A DNA stretch of 64,000 nt from JAOABP01 sp964590395 (GTDB taxonomy: Bacteria; Hydrothermota; Tepidihabitantia; Tepidihabitantales; Tepidihabitantaceae), in contig CAZPVT010000032.1 in NCBI GenBank assembly GCA_964590395.1, positions 8,159-72,158 on the forward strand, read 5' to 3'. The notes below the pieces were generated by a model. The model worked only from the letters and a program-made list of their open reading frames with translations, was not told where the DNA came from and made no database searches. The position numbers and the translations under genes were made by a program. Positions within the stretch are counted from its first letter, which is position 1, and the number at the start of each line of letters is the position of its first letter. This document shows, one piece after another, positions 50,813-59,731 of the stretch.

Positions 50813-51888
50813 AATATCGACACCAAGCCCTTTGCCCAGCGTTCAAGGCGTCTTAATGCCATCAGCTTTTCTCCTCTTCCAATCCGCGCCTCTTTAATTC
50901 CCTTCTCAAGAAAAAATAACGAACGATCATAATCCTCCAGTTTTATCGGGTAAGGATAACCATCCTTACCACCGTGAGCAAAAGAATATGTCAAAGGATC
51001 GCGAAAAGAAGGTGGCGCGCCATAAATAACCTCGGCTAATAACACTAACGCCCTGAGGGTTTTCGGCCCAACTCCACTCGTAAGCAGCAAATCAGCAAAA
51101 TCAGTCGGCGGATTTTCATAGGTACTTAACAGAATCTTTCTCAAATATTCCGGCCTTATATCACCGGGGCATAAATGATGATGAGAAGGTAATTTGATCT
51201 TAACAAACTCACGAATAGTTGCCTCCGGATGCTGAGTAGCAATTACTGTCGCCGCCTGACGTGCCCTCTCGGCTTCGTGCGCCACCATATTAAGCACTGA
51301 GCTTGAGGGTTCGCCCACGATCCCCTTATGTGGTTCAGTAACAAAACTGTTCAATCCTACAGAAAACCAGTGATAGCGCCGCGCCCAGCGACTTACCGTG
51401 TTCATCCCCTGCTGTACAACCACCCACTCACCACACCGCGAACCGATAAAGATATGGTGATATATCTGATAACCATCCTGGACCGCTGCTGAATCCACTT
51501 TGGCTACCAATCGGCTTATCTGTACTAAATGATTCCCGTCTAAACCGAACTTTTCTGCAAATAGTCGGATTTCATCCGGCGTCTGCCGCGAAGCGCGCCC
51601 CTTACCACCACAGACAAAAAAGCCTAAATCCGTCTCTTTTCCCCTGACTCCATCTTTTAAAGCCCCACAGACAACTGTGGTCAATCCCGATGAATGCCAG
51701 TCAAAACCGGCGATACAACCCAGACTCTGAAACCAAATCGGGTCCGAAAAACGACGTAGTAGTTCCTGAACCCCAAACTCTGATATCACCAATTCGGTAA
51801 TTGCTAAAATCAACCGCATCATCCGCTCGAAGAGGCAGGTGGGGACATTTCCGTAATGCAAGGGCAAATCAACTATACCGCGCTGCAT
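50809..51888 (-). CDS. DUF763 domain protein
   Basis: 359-residue DUF763 protein, a family common in thermophilic bacteria and archaea with no established function. Typical segments are RGIVDLPLHYGNVPTCLFERM at the start, FDWHSSGLTTVVCGALKDG, the HIFIGSR/WVVVQQGMN core and LLLTSGVGPKTLRALVLLAEVIYG, an HhH-like element that suggests nucleic acid binding. It overlaps the m5C methyltransferase gene by four bases, which hints at RNA or DNA metabolism. Confidence 0.88.
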   Translation of the reverse strand: MQRGIVDLPLHYGNVPTCLFERMMRLILAITELVISEFGVQELLRRFSDPIWFQSLGCIAGFDWHSSGLTTVVCGALKDGVRGKETDLGFFVCGGKGRASRQTPDEIRLFAEKFGLDGNHLVQISRLVAKVDSAAVQDGYQIYHHIFIGSRCGEWVVVQQGMNTVSRWARRYHWFSVGLNSFVTEPHKGIVGEPSSSVLNMVAHEAERARQAATVIATQHPEATIREFVKIKLPSHHHLCPGDIRPEYLRKILLSTYENPPTDFADLLLTSGVGPKTLRALVLLAEVIYGAPPSFRDPLTYSFAHGGKDGYPYPIKLEDYDRSLFFLEKGIKEARIGRGEKLMALRRLERWAKGLVSIL

Positions 51889-51893
51889 ACCTA

Positions 51894-51922
51894 ATTGTAA
51901 TTAAGCAAATAGCAAAAATCAA
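51894..51922 (-). promoter_or_regulatory. Probable leaderless promoter of the DUF763 operon
   Basis: Minus strand TTGATT (51917-51922), 17 bp, TACAAT (51894-51899), 5 bases to the ATG at 51888. The AGG in the 5-base gap is too close to serve as a ribosome binding site. Confidence 0.5.
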
Positions 51923-51944
51923 ACACCATTTAAGAAATGTGAAG

Positions 51945-52782
51945 CTATTGTCGGCAACGGGCTTTAAATCGTGCCGGCTGTAATCCTAATTTTGACAATA
52001 TCCTCTCAGCTCTATCTAAACCAACTCCCAGATCATCAATCTGATGGGCATCAGAACCGATAGTAAATACCTTTAAACCCATATTAACCGCCTGCGTAAT
52101 GATCTCCTCTGAAGGATAAGGTTGCTCCTCTCCTCGACGCAAGGCAGATGTATTTATCTCGATACCCGTGGGAGTTTTAACAATAGCTTCGATCATCGAC
52201 TTAACAAGCTGCTTAATTGCCATAATGAACTCTTCCCGCATTTCTGGATAGATGTATTTCCGCCAGATATCAAGATGAGCCAGACAGTCAAACAGACCGC
52301 ACCCGGCTGCTGCCCGAACATATTCAAAATAACGACGGGCAAGATATTCACTACCTCGCGGCTTGAGTTGATTCCGAAAATCATCAAGTTCCTCCTTAGA
52401 AGTGATCGCAATGTGGTCAAGACAATGTACCGCGCCTAATACAAAATCAAAGCGATGCTGATCCAGAAAATCAGCGATTTTGCCTTCCAAACCCATCTCA
52501 TAACCGACTTCGACACCAATGCGAATCACCAGTTCAGGAAACGCCCGGCGACTTTTTTTCTATTTCTTCAAAATAAAATTCGATCCAGTCAGATTCCACT
52601 GGCATTCTCTCTCCCGCAACACTTATCCATTCCTTTCCCGCCCGCGCTGGGTCTGGTTCATAATGCGTAGTAAAACACAACTCCCTTAATCCAATTTCCA
52701 TTGCTTTTTGACAGAAATCGGCGATTGTCCCTTGCGCGTCCGGAGAATAATTCGGATGAATATGGTAGTCAATCATAATCAA
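51945..52782 (-). pseudogene. PHP-family histidinol-phosphatase, frameshifted
   Basis: Two abutting minus-strand frames form one PHP phosphoesterase. The N-terminal piece (52534-52782) has DYHIHPNYSPDA and LCFTTHYEPDPA, the first metal motifs. The C-terminal piece (51945-52529) has IRIGVEVGYEMG, FVLGAVHCLDHIA, FDCLAHLDIWRKY and VFTIGSDAHQIDDLG, the rest of the site. Removing one base from the A7 run (T7 on the plus strand, 52553-52559) fuses them as ...EEIEKSRRAFPELVIRIGVEVG, exactly the expected HisK-type junction. The break is therefore a one-base homopolymer insertion: sequencing error, transcriptional slippage or recent decay. It sits in an operon behind two barrel genes. Confidence 0.85.
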
Positions 52783-54350
52783 CCTCTCGTCTCAACCTGT
52801 AAAGCAAAATCAGGAGTCCACCCCTGCTGATGTGTGAAACCGAATTTGGTGCCTAATCTAATATTTTTTATCATCCACCATCCCCAGACAAAACTCAGCC
52901 TTTGCGTGGTCTCGCGACAGCGATAACTGGCACCGAGTCGCATTATCCCCGGTTCTGGCACCGACAGCACCAGATTACTACCACTGATATCTACCAGCGC
53001 TGCCGAGGCAAAAAAGTCTACCTTCTGTCCCGTAAATTTAAAACTAATCCCAGCCATTCGACCTCGTCCCGGCGTATTTTCCAAGTACTCATCACTCAAA
53101 TAGATTCGCGCCTGAAAACGGCGCCAATTCCCCCCCAATTCGACCAGCGAGAACCGGGAATACGCCAACTCACCACGGAAGGATTTTCCAATAAGTACCA
53201 TCATCTGGAATGATTTGATCCGATAACCTGTGCCCAACTGTAATCGTCCCGGAATGGAATCGGTCAGATAATCATAACGGGTATTACCGTTAAAACGGAT
53301 GAAAAAATTCCTTATCTTATAATCAAGCCAGCCCGCGAGCTCAGTCCGTTTCTCTCGGCGACTGAGTGCATAAGACTTACCTGCAGGTGAAAAAAAACGC
53401 TCATTGTATACCGTTCCTGCTATTGCAGCATTTATCCCGACTTGGTTTACAGTTACGCCGCCGGAAACCGCAAACGACCCGGGGAAAGACCGGGTAATTT
53501 CCATTTCGGCTGACCGCCCCGAATTTTTTGTCCCTAAATAAATACTCATAGCCGTTAAACTCTGACCGTTAAAGGAATTCCAAGTGTCGGCAGGAGCAAA
53601 TCTATGAGTAAATCTTACGCACTGAAACGCTAATCCCGAAACAAACAAAGGAGCAACTCGCCACTGAAATGAACTACCGGCAAGCAGCTGTCCCACTTGA
53701 TGCTTCTCCAAAATTGCCACCGAATCACAATGCAAGCCAGAGAATTTTAGTCTTGCTACCGTTCCATCAGAATTCAAACTTGCATCTCGCATAGAATAAC
53801 TGCCCAGCATACCAACTGAGTAGCGGCCAAAGTTAAAATCCAGCCGTAACCCCCGTAGGTTTCTACCCTCCTGGGCAGAACGCGGAAAGTGGTTACTATC
53901 ATTGCTCAATTCCCGAAAAACGATTCTGGAACGGTAATACGGACTGGAAAATATCAATCCTCGACCAAAATGGAAGAGATAATCCCCAAAAGTAAAACGG
54001 TGATTACCCCACCAAAATGAAAAACCACCACCCCAAAAATCAGCCCAGTTTCCTTCGCCGCGGTCTTTTTCCAGAATAACCCAAGCGGTGCGTCTCGACT
54101 GCCTCAGATTTGCCCGGATGAAACTGCGCCATTTATCTGCTGCCAATGGTGTTGACGACATCGATTCATTGTCCAATCGCCAGACCAGGTAATGTCTCAT
54201 CGGGGGCAATAAATCGGCATTTGCCGACACCATCAAACTGTCTTCAACCGCCTCATAAACCTCTTCATCATCCGGTCCTACTTGAGTATCCGGGATCAAA
54301 TCCAGCACCGGGAAGCCACTGATTAGCAAAAAACAAAACACTAACCCCAT
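52779..54350 (-). CDS. Outer-membrane beta-barrel protein, family unknown
   Basis: 523-residue exported protein. N-terminal signal peptide MGLVFCFLLISGFPVLDLI, a short linker with acidic residues (GPDDEEVYEAVEDSL), then a large region of alternating hydrophobic strands with aromatic girdles (for example FTFGDYLFHFGRGLIF, LRGLRLDFNFGRYSVGML, FIRFNGNTRYDYLTDS) to the C-terminus. No plug or receptor motif is seen. It overlaps the upstream PorV-like gene by 10 bases and the PHP phosphatase gene by four bases. Likely works with the PorV-like neighbour in the outer membrane. Confidence 0.7.
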   Translation of the reverse strand: MGLVFCFLLISGFPVLDLIPDTQVGPDDEEVYEAVEDSLMVSANADLLPPMRHYLVWRLDNESMSSTPLAADKWRSFIRANLRQSRRTAWVILEKDRGEGNWADFWGGGFSFWWGNHRFTFGDYLFHFGRGLIFSSPYYRSRIVFRELSNDSNHFPRSAQEGRNLRGLRLDFNFGRYSVGMLGSYSMRDASLNSDGTVARLKFSGLHCDSVAILEKHQVGQLLAGSSFQWRVAPLFVSGLAFQCVRFTHRFAPADTWNSFNGQSLTAMSIYLGTKNSGRSAEMEITRSFPGSFAVSGGVTVNQVGINAAIAGTVYNERFFSPAGKSYALSRREKRTELAGWLDYKIRNFFIRFNGNTRYDYLTDSIPGRLQLGTGYRIKSFQMMVLIGKSFRGELAYSRFSLVELGGNWRRFQARIYLSDEYLENTPGRGRMAGISFKFTGQKVDFFASAALVDISGSNLVLSVPEPGIMRLGASYRCRETTQRLSFVWGWWMIKNIRLGTKFGFTHQQGWTPDFALQVETRG

Positions 54351-55111
54351 CGGAAACTGATGCTGAAGATATGGGTATCACCGAGTTGGTGATGATACTG
54401 ATAGCCATAATCCAAACTGAGCCCTGCCCAGTTAATTCCAATTCCACCTCTGAAACACTGGGGAGATGTCTGATATCCACACCGAACCGCAATCTGGGGA
54501 AAAAGTTTAAACTCAACACCGGCAATTGCCCGCTCTGCGTCATCTATCCTTTCAATATCAACTGCCAAAACCAGGGTTGATACTGGTTCCCAGCATACTC
54601 CAGCTTTGAATTTTGGCGCCAGTTCATCGCCATTCCGGAAACGTGGAGAGTTCAAACGCTGGCCAGCGATACCTGCGCTCCATCGATTACTCTTCCATAA
54701 TAGGCCCAAATCCACCACCGGCACAAGATCAAACACATATCCCCCCATATGTTGCAGACAGCCGTGGACACCAATACCAGCAGACAACTCGTTCAACACC
54801 CTACCACCCAATACCAAACTCATATTCCATTCCTGATAACTGCCGGTACCGGTCATAAACGAGCCTGCGCCAACATCTATCCTACTAACCGGGAAACATA
54901 TTCCCACCATTCCGCTGTGCAACTCCCTTATACCGTACGGTACAGTATATGCGACCGCCCCGCCAAACTTCGGACCATAACCTATTATCCCCGGATTTAA
55001 AACCAAACTATGTTTCCAGTCAACAACTGCTACACCAGCCCCCATACCACCGCTTCTGCCTACCGGCAAGAGAAATTCAAAAGCGGTTAGCAATAACCAA
55101 ACAATTACCAC
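54341..55111 (-). CDS. PorV/PQ-like outer-membrane protein
   Basis: 256-residue barrel protein with signal peptide MVIVWLLLTAFEFLLPVG and glycine-rich SGGMGAGVAVVDWKHSLVLNPGIIG, a variant of the PorV/PQ N-terminal motif (A-x-x-D...xNPA is degenerate). The C-terminus LSLDYGYQYHHQLGDTHIFSISFRWG follows the 'LDYAF..H.ELG.THRISLSFRF' ending of that family. Start is GTG at 55111. It heads a three-gene operon with the 523-residue barrel and the PHP phosphatase, or continues the ribosomal operon (38 bases after the zinc-ribbon gene). Confidence 0.72.
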   Translation of the reverse strand: MVIVWLLLTAFEFLLPVGRSGGMGAGVAVVDWKHSLVLNPGIIGYGPKFGGAVAYTVPYGIRELHSGMVGICFPVSRIDVGAGSFMTGTGSYQEWNMSLVLGGRVLNELSAGIGVHGCLQHMGGYVFDLVPVVDLGLLWKSNRWSAGIAGQRLNSPRFRNGDELAPKFKAGVCWEPVSTLVLAVDIERIDDAERAIAGVEFKLFPQIAVRCGYQTSPQCFRGGIGINWAGLSLDYGYQYHHQLGDTHIFSISFRWG

Positions 55112-55148
55112 TAGTCCACCGATTTATGTATAAGTTAGTGATTTTAGT

Positions 55149-55499
55149 TTACTTGACCCAGTAAAGAAAACGTCCACAGTTAGGACAGGTCACCAACTCT
55201 GTCCGACAGCGGACAACTAATTCCGACGGCAAACGTACATAACAACCGCCGCAAAATTCCTTGATCACCTGCACCACCACTCTTCCGCCATAGCGCTTCA
55301 TTATCCGTTCATATTGAACCAGCACCCTGGGATCAATCTTTCTCGTCAGTTTTTCCCTCTCCTTCTCCGCGGTCTTAATAAACTGTTCAGAAGCTCTTAA
55401 GCTCTTAAAACCGACCTGGGGATATTTATCACTCTCAATATCCCTTAAGATATGATCAAATTCCTCCAGCGATCGCAGTGCCTCAATCTTGGGGTTCAT
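55149..55499 (-). CDS. Short zinc-ribbon protein (zf-RING_7/DUF164-like)
   Basis: 116-residue protein with an N-terminal helical part (about 1-70) and a C-terminal four-cysteine zinc ribbon CGGCYVRLPSEL...CPNCGRFLYW. It resembles the C-terminal half of the longer coiled-coil C4-zinc-ribbon family (about 240 residues), most of whose coiled coil is missing here. Start ATG overlaps the ptsN-like stop (ATGA). Confidence 0.75.
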   Translation of the reverse strand: MNPKIEALRSLEEFDHILRDIESDKYPQVGFKSLRASEQFIKTAEKEREKLTRKIDPRVLVQYERIMKRYGGRVVVQVIKEFCGGCYVRLPSELVVRCRTELVTCPNCGRFLYWVK

Positions 55500-55954
55500 T
55501 TTATCCTTTCCTCCAGTACCCGGATCTGTTCTAAAAACTCCTCAGGGGTCTGGGCAGCAAATAACTGCTTGCGTTTGGTCAATTCTTGGCATACCAAGGC
55601 TATCCGTCCCAAAGTTATTAGATACTGATTACCCGGGTCTTGAGGTGGCGCCATCACCAAAAAAAACAGATGTACCGGCTTATTGTCAATGGCATCAAAG
55701 TCCACACCCTTAGTAGAACGTCCTACTGCAATTTCAAGTTTATCAAGAAGTAGGGAACGCCCGTGGGGAATGGCAATCGCCTTGCCGATGCCTGTTGAAC
55801 CCAGTTCTTCTCTTTTTAGTAGTGTCTGTAGTAGCATCTCAGCAGTCTCTCCATCCCGGATCATCACCACCAGTTCCCGCAAGACATCCGGTTTTTTCTT
55901 GCTCTTCAGGTTAAGATTAATCCGTTGCACCCTTAACATTGCGGTCAGATTCAA
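55496..55954 (-). CDS. ptsN: PtsN-like PTS EIIA protein
   Basis: 152 residues from the TTG at 55954, which sits six bases after AAAGGAGG; the ORF is open to 55984. The beginning LNLTAMLRVQRINLNLKSKKKPDVL matches the PtsN family start (NL..LL....I...L...K..VL). Phosphorylatable histidine in IGKAIAIPHGRS; further family motifs VGRSTKGVDFDAIDNKPVHLFFLVMAPP. As no PTS permease is nearby, it is probably a regulatory EIIANtr rather than a sugar transporter subunit. Confidence 0.88.
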   Translation of the reverse strand: MNLTAMLRVQRINLNLKSKKKPDVLRELVVMIRDGETAEMLLQTLLKREELGSTGIGKAIAIPHGRSLLLDKLEIAVGRSTKGVDFDAIDNKPVHLFFLVMAPPQDPGNQYLITLGRIALVCQELTKRKQLFAAQTPEEFLEQIRVLEERIK

Positions 55955-55987
55955 CCAACACCTCCTTTCAATTACCAGCAACAAACA

Positions 55988-56344
55988 TCATTTTTTACAC
56001 GTGGGGCGCAGCTGTGGAACATCGCCCCAAAGCCTTTCCAATCCATAAAACTCCCGCACTTCACTCAAAAATATATGAACAATTACATCAAAATAGTCAA
56101 GCAGTATCCATTGTGTACCCTCCATCCCCTCAACATGATGGAGTTTTTTAAATCCCCGGGCCCCACTCTGTGCCATCAGTGCCTCAGCAATTGCCTGCGC
56201 ATGCACAGTGGATGTCGCGGTGGCAATGACAAAGAAATCGGTAAGTGGTGACGCCTGACGCAAATCGAGTATCAACACATTCTCACCCATTTTTTTTTCG
56301 ATGAACGCTGCGATCCGTTTAGCGAACTTCACCGAATCTGCCAT
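55988..56344 (-). CDS. rsfS: Ribosomal silencing factor RsfS
   Basis: Binds ribosomal protein uL14 and blocks subunit joining in starvation. 118 residues: ENVLILDLRQASPLTDFFVIATATSTVHAQAIAEAL, the HHVEG loop, WILLDYFDVIVHIFL and a C-terminal YGLERLWGDVP. Normal length. Its start shares one base with the LytR_C gene stop. The position downstream of rplQ/panD places it in the ribosomal operon. Confidence 0.94.
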   Translation of the reverse strand: MADSVKFAKRIAAFIEKKMGENVLILDLRQASPLTDFFVIATATSTVHAQAIAEALMAQSGARGFKKLHHVEGMEGTQWILLDYFDVIVHIFLSEVREFYGLERLWGDVPQLRPTCKK

Positions 56345-56790
56345 CAGTATAATGGAACCGCCTGTGGAAAAAACTGTTTATAATCATTCCCGACGATGAT
56401 CTGGACATCTAGGTACTGGCCGGAATCAATATTAACCATAATCTTGGGCACTAACCGCCTTCCCCATGAAAACCACAACAACCGGCCCTTTCTAGCTAAC
56501 GCATCAGCAACTGCTTGTGCTTTTTTACCATCAGGGTCCCGCAAATCAACTACGGTTGTATGGGCAAAATGAACATTGGTGTCCCCGACCCGAAAAACAT
56601 TAAAACCCCGGTTGAGCAAATCCATTTCTACCGCTCTGCCGAGCCGATGGATGTCGGTAGCATTTAAAACTGCCACTTCAACATTAGGAACCGGTTTGGA
56701 CGGCGAATTCGGTGCAGCACAGCGCCACAGGCTAAAACAACAAAAAGCAATAATCATATTAATGATATAATAAAAAAACAGATTGGGCAA
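56344..56790 (-). CDS. LytR C-terminal domain protein with membrane anchor
   Basis: 148-residue protein with one N-terminal hydrophobic segment and a LytR_C domain: VEVAVLNATDIHRLGRAVEMDLLNRGFNVFRVGDT and VVDLRDPDGKKAQAVADALA. The TTG at 56790 is used because it gives a complete membrane segment (LFFYYIINMIIAFCCFSLW); ATG at 56757 would leave only eleven hydrophobic residues. No LytR phosphotransferase domain is fused. LytR_C function is undefined; it often sits next to rsfS. No ribosome binding site is visible. Confidence 0.78.
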   Translation of the reverse strand: MPNLFFYYIINMIIAFCCFSLWRCAAPNSPSKPVPNVEVAVLNATDIHRLGRAVEMDLLNRGFNVFRVGDTNVHFAHTTVVDLRDPDGKKAQAVADALARKGRLLWFSWGRRLVPKIMVNIDSGQYLDVQIIVGNDYKQFFPQAVPLY

Positions 56791-56806
56791 ACAGATGAGT
56801 AATCGT

Positions 56807-57175
56807 TTAATTGCTTTCTGTCTCTTGGCTAACCAGCCGGTTACTGCTATCTACCCTTACTTTGGTAATTCGGTGATTGGCAGCCTCTGTCTCGGCCAGG
56901 TAAACCATACTCATCACAATCAACTCGTCTCCCACCTCACCAAGCCGGGCTGCTGCTCCTTTTAAAGCACACACGCCAGAACCGCTCGGCGCGGCGATGA
57001 CATAGGTGTCAAAACGCTCGCCGTTATTGACATTGACCACCTGTACCATCTCCCCGGGCAGAATTCCTGCTGCCGCCAACAACGCCTGATCCAACTGCAG
57101 GCTTCCATCATAATAAAGTTCCTTGCTCGTTATCTTCAACCCTTGAATTTTAGATTTTAAAAAATTCTGCAGCAT
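56807..57175 (-). CDS. panD: Aspartate 1-decarboxylase proenzyme
   Basis: Makes beta-alanine for pantothenate/CoA. 122 residues: KSKIQGLKITSKELYYDGSLQLDQALLAAAGI contains the self-cleavage Gly-Ser (YDGS), and NVNNGERFDTYVIAAPSGSGVCALKGAAARL matches PanD. It follows rplQ by ten bases, an unusual but not unique neighbour of the ribosomal alpha operon. No other pan gene is present. Confidence 0.94.
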   Translation of the reverse strand: MLQNFLKSKIQGLKITSKELYYDGSLQLDQALLAAAGILPGEMVQVVNVNNGERFDTYVIAAPSGSGVCALKGAAARLGEVGDELIVMSMVYLAETEAANHRITKVRVDSSNRLVSQETESN

Positions 57176-57185
57176 TACTGGCTAA

Positions 57186-57638
57186 CTAAACCGATTTCTT
57201 TTTACTGGTTTCCCTTTTTCGCTTCAACTCTTTCGATTTTTTCTTGCCTTCGTCCTTCTCTTTTTCGCTCCCCTTCTTCTCTCCCCGGACAACAAACTCC
57301 AGATAGGCCATTTCTGCCGAATCACCAGACCGATGACCTATCCGGTAAATTCTGGTATACCCCCCCCGGCGATCAGTCAATCTGGGGACGATCTCGTTAA
57401 AAAGTTTCCGCACCAATACCTTATCAGTGATAAACCTCAAAACCTCCCGCCGGTCTGTCAAAGTCCCCGAAACTGCCTTACTGACCAACCGTTCCGCGAA
57501 GCGCCGCGCTTCCTTGGCTTTTGCTACTGTCGTTCGGATTCGCTCATACTTTATCAACGCTGTCACCAAATTTCGTAAAAGTGCTTGGCGATGTCCTGCT
57601 TCTCTCCCCAATTTCTTAACTCGGTCACCGTGTCGCAC
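57186..57638 (-). CDS. rplQ: Ribosomal protein bL17
   Basis: Large-subunit protein L17, 150 residues. The core MRHGDRVKKLGREAGHRQALLRNLVTALIKYERIRTT... to RRGGYTRIYRIGHRSGDSAEMAYLEFV is normal. It is extended by about 33 residues of nearly uninterrupted Lys/Glu/Arg/Ser (GEKKGSEKEKDEGKKKSK...), a charged tail seen in several lineages. GTG start after TAGGAGGAG, ten bases past rpoA. Confidence 0.96.
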   Translation of the reverse strand: MRHGDRVKKLGREAGHRQALLRNLVTALIKYERIRTTVAKAKEARRFAERLVSKAVSGTLTDRREVLRFITDKVLVRKLFNEIVPRLTDRRGGYTRIYRIGHRSGDSAEMAYLEFVVRGEKKGSEKEKDEGKKKSKELKRKRETSKKKSV

Positions 57639-57649
57639 AGCCGCTCCTC

Positions 57650-58693
57650 CTAATCCTCATCCTCTTTTTTATTTTCATCCTTAGTCGTCCTAATTGGAAT
57701 ACTACTGATATCCATTCCCAGTGTCAGCCCTAAATCCTCTAACACCTTCTTCAGTTCATCCAGTGACTTGCGTCCAAAATTCTCAATATCCAGCATCTCC
57801 TTTTCGGTCCGCTGGACCAGGTCCCCCACCGTCTGAATTGAAACCCTCTCCCCTGTTCGCCGGGAACGCCCCTTTCTCAGACAGTTGAGTGCCCGGTTCG
57901 ACAGCTCTAGTTCGTCAATATCCATTGCCAGCAACTCGCTCAACCGGTCGTGGTCCTTGTAAACCTTCTCCTCTTGGATAAATCCCGGCTCCTTCTCCTG
58001 CGGGACTATTCCCGCCATATGATTCCGCAGGATTATCGCTGCCTGAATCAGCGCCTCCTCTGGGGTTACGGTCGCATCGGTCCACACCTCCAGCATCACT
58101 CGCTCAAAATCGGTACGGTCTTCAACCCGCATCGTCTCCACCCAGTAGTTAACCCGCTTGACCGGTGAAAAAAAAGCATCCAGGAAGATCGTCCCCTCAG
58201 GCACATTCCGGTTCTTCTTCAACCGCTCCGCTTTAACAAAACCCCGGCCGTTCTCCACTACCATTTCAATGTTCACCGAACGGTTACTATCCGCGATCGT
58301 CAGAACCTTCTGGTCAGGATTAGCAATCACCAGTTCCGGGGGCACGGTCATATCGCGGGCATAAAATTCCCGCTTTCCCTTGGCGTAAAGATAACACGGC
58401 TTCGGAGTCTCTGACCACAAGCGGAACCGCAATTTCTTGATATTCAAAATTATCTCCGGCACATCCTCGACAACATCGTCAATTGTCGTAAACTCATGGG
58501 TGACCCCGTCAATTCGCACCTCAACAACTGCCGCCCCCTGAACCGATGAAAGCAGTGCCCGGCGCAGGGCATTACCGATGGTCGTACCCCATCCCCGCTC
58601 TAACGGTGCAATGCTGAACCGGGCATAACTATCAGTAGCGGTATCAGCATCCACCTCATACCTCTGTGGCATAATAAAAGATTTAAGTTTCAT
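57650..58693 (-). CDS. rpoA: RNA polymerase alpha subunit
   Basis: 347 residues, full length. N-terminal assembly domain with FSIAPLERGWGTTIGNALRRALLSSVQGAAVVEVRIDG; alpha-CTD (about 265-330) with SNRALNCLRKGRSRRTGERVSIQTVGDLVQRTEKEMLDIENFGRKSLDELKKVL, the helix-hairpin-helix that binds UP elements and activators. ATG overlaps the rpsD stop. Acidic/basic mixed C-terminal tail after the CTD. Confidence 0.98.
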   Translation of the reverse strand: MKLKSFIMPQRYEVDADTATDSYARFSIAPLERGWGTTIGNALRRALLSSVQGAAVVEVRIDGVTHEFTTIDDVVEDVPEIILNIKKLRFRLWSETPKPCYLYAKGKREFYARDMTVPPELVIANPDQKVLTIADSNRSVNIEMVVENGRGFVKAERLKKNRNVPEGTIFLDAFFSPVKRVNYWVETMRVEDRTDFERVMLEVWTDATVTPEEALIQAAIILRNHMAGIVPQEKEPGFIQEEKVYKDHDRLSELLAMDIDELELSNRALNCLRKGRSRRTGERVSIQTVGDLVQRTEKEMLDIENFGRKSLDELKKVLEDLGLTLGMDISSIPIRTTKDENKKEDED

Positions 58694-59304
58694 TTTGAAT
58701 AGAACTCCACGATTAACTGCATATTACAAGGAACATCCTTTAAATCCTCTACTGTCGGCAAACGGAGCACCTGGCCAATTAACTGCTGATGATTAACTGT
58801 CAACCACGGCACTACGGCTGGATCTTTGCCCGCGACAATCGCACTCACCAGTTTTTTCCCCTTCTCGGTTGCCACCGCAATCGTCTGCCCCGGTCGCACC
58901 TGGTAAGAAGGAATATCAACACATTTACCGTCAACGGTGATATGTCCATGACGTACGAGTTGTCGTGCCTGTGCCCGGGAGTCGCCAAAGCCCAGACGAA
59001 AGACCACATTATCCAGCCGTCGCTCCAGTAGCATCAATAGCGCGGCAGCGGTATTCGGACTCTTTGCTGCCCGCGTAAAGTAGTTCCGGAACTGGGTCTC
59101 CAGTATTCCGTACATCATGCGCAGTTTCTGTTTCTCACGCAACTGAATCGCATAAGCGGAAATTCGGCGTCGTGCCGAAGTTGCTGACTCCTCCCCCCGT
59201 TTCATCAGCACGCACCGGTCAGAAATACACTTATTGCCGCGCAGGAACAACTTTTCCTTTGCCCGACGACAGCGTTTACACTTTGTACTTATATCTCTTG
59301 CCAT
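58690..59304 (-). CDS. rpsD: Ribosomal protein uS4
   Basis: Small-subunit primary assembly protein S4, 204 residues. N-terminal CKRCRRAKEKLFLRGNKCISDRC carries a CxxC...C-type zinc motif (the zinc-binding S4 variant), followed by RRISAYAIQLREKQKLRMMYGILETQFRNYF and the S4 RNA-binding domain LERRLDNVVFRLGFGDSRAQARQLVRHGHITVDG. A consensus promoter directly precedes it, so rpsD-rpoA-rplQ can be transcribed independently of rpsM-rpsK. Confidence 0.97.
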   Translation of the reverse strand: MARDISTKCKRCRRAKEKLFLRGNKCISDRCVLMKRGEESATSARRRISAYAIQLREKQKLRMMYGILETQFRNYFTRAAKSPNTAAALLMLLERRLDNVVFRLGFGDSRAQARQLVRHGHITVDGKCVDIPSYQVRPGQTIAVATEKGKKLVSAIVAGKDPAVVPWLTVNHQQLIGQVLRLPTVEDLKDVPCNMQLIVEFYSK

Positions 59305-59316
59305 ATCCTGTCCGTG

Positions 59317-59344
59317 ATTATAGAACTTTCATTTCGGGTGTCAA
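59317..59344 (-). promoter_or_regulatory. Consensus promoter upstream of rpsD-rpoA-rplQ
   Basis: Minus strand perfect TTGACA (59339-59344), 16 bp, perfect TATAAT (59317-59322), 12 bases to the rpsD ATG with GGACAGGAT. It lies in the 49-base gap after rpsK, inside the ribosomal operon. Confidence 0.85.
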
Positions 59345-59353
59345 TCACCACCG

Positions 59354-59728
59354 CTAAACCCGACGCTGTTTAGGCGGCCGACAGCCATTATGGGGAACCG
59401 GTGTAACATCCCGAATGGATACGATATCCAGCCCCGCATTCTGCAGTGAACGTATCGCTGCCTCGCGCCCTGGTCCGGGACCGTGTAATAACACCTCTAC
59501 CCTACGCACACCAAGTGCGATCGCCTCTTTGCCCGCATTCTCTGCTGCCTGTCCTGCCGCATAAGGCGTGCCCTTCTTTGCACCCTTGAATCCGACCCGA
59601 CCCGCTGATGACCAACAGATCACCGAGCCATTAGGTTCTGCAATGGTTACGATCGTATTGTTAAAGGTCGTATTGATATGCACCACACATACTGGTGACG
59701 CTCTCTTCCTTGAAGACTTCTTTGCCAC
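59354..59728 (-). CDS. rpsK: Ribosomal protein uS11
   Basis: 124 residues. VVHINTTFNNTIVTIAEPNGSVICWSSAG, FKGAKKGTPYAAGQAAENAG and the GPGPGREAAIRSLQNAGLDIVSIRDVTPVPHNGCRPPKQRRV C-terminus are diagnostic of S11. GTG start three bases after rpsM. Confidence 0.98.
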   Translation of the reverse strand: MAKKSSRKRASPVCVVHINTTFNNTIVTIAEPNGSVICWSSAGRVGFKGAKKGTPYAAGQAAENAGKEAIALGVRRVEVLLHGPGPGREAAIRSLQNAGLDIVSIRDVTPVPHNGCRPPKQRRV

Positions 59729-59731
59729 TCC

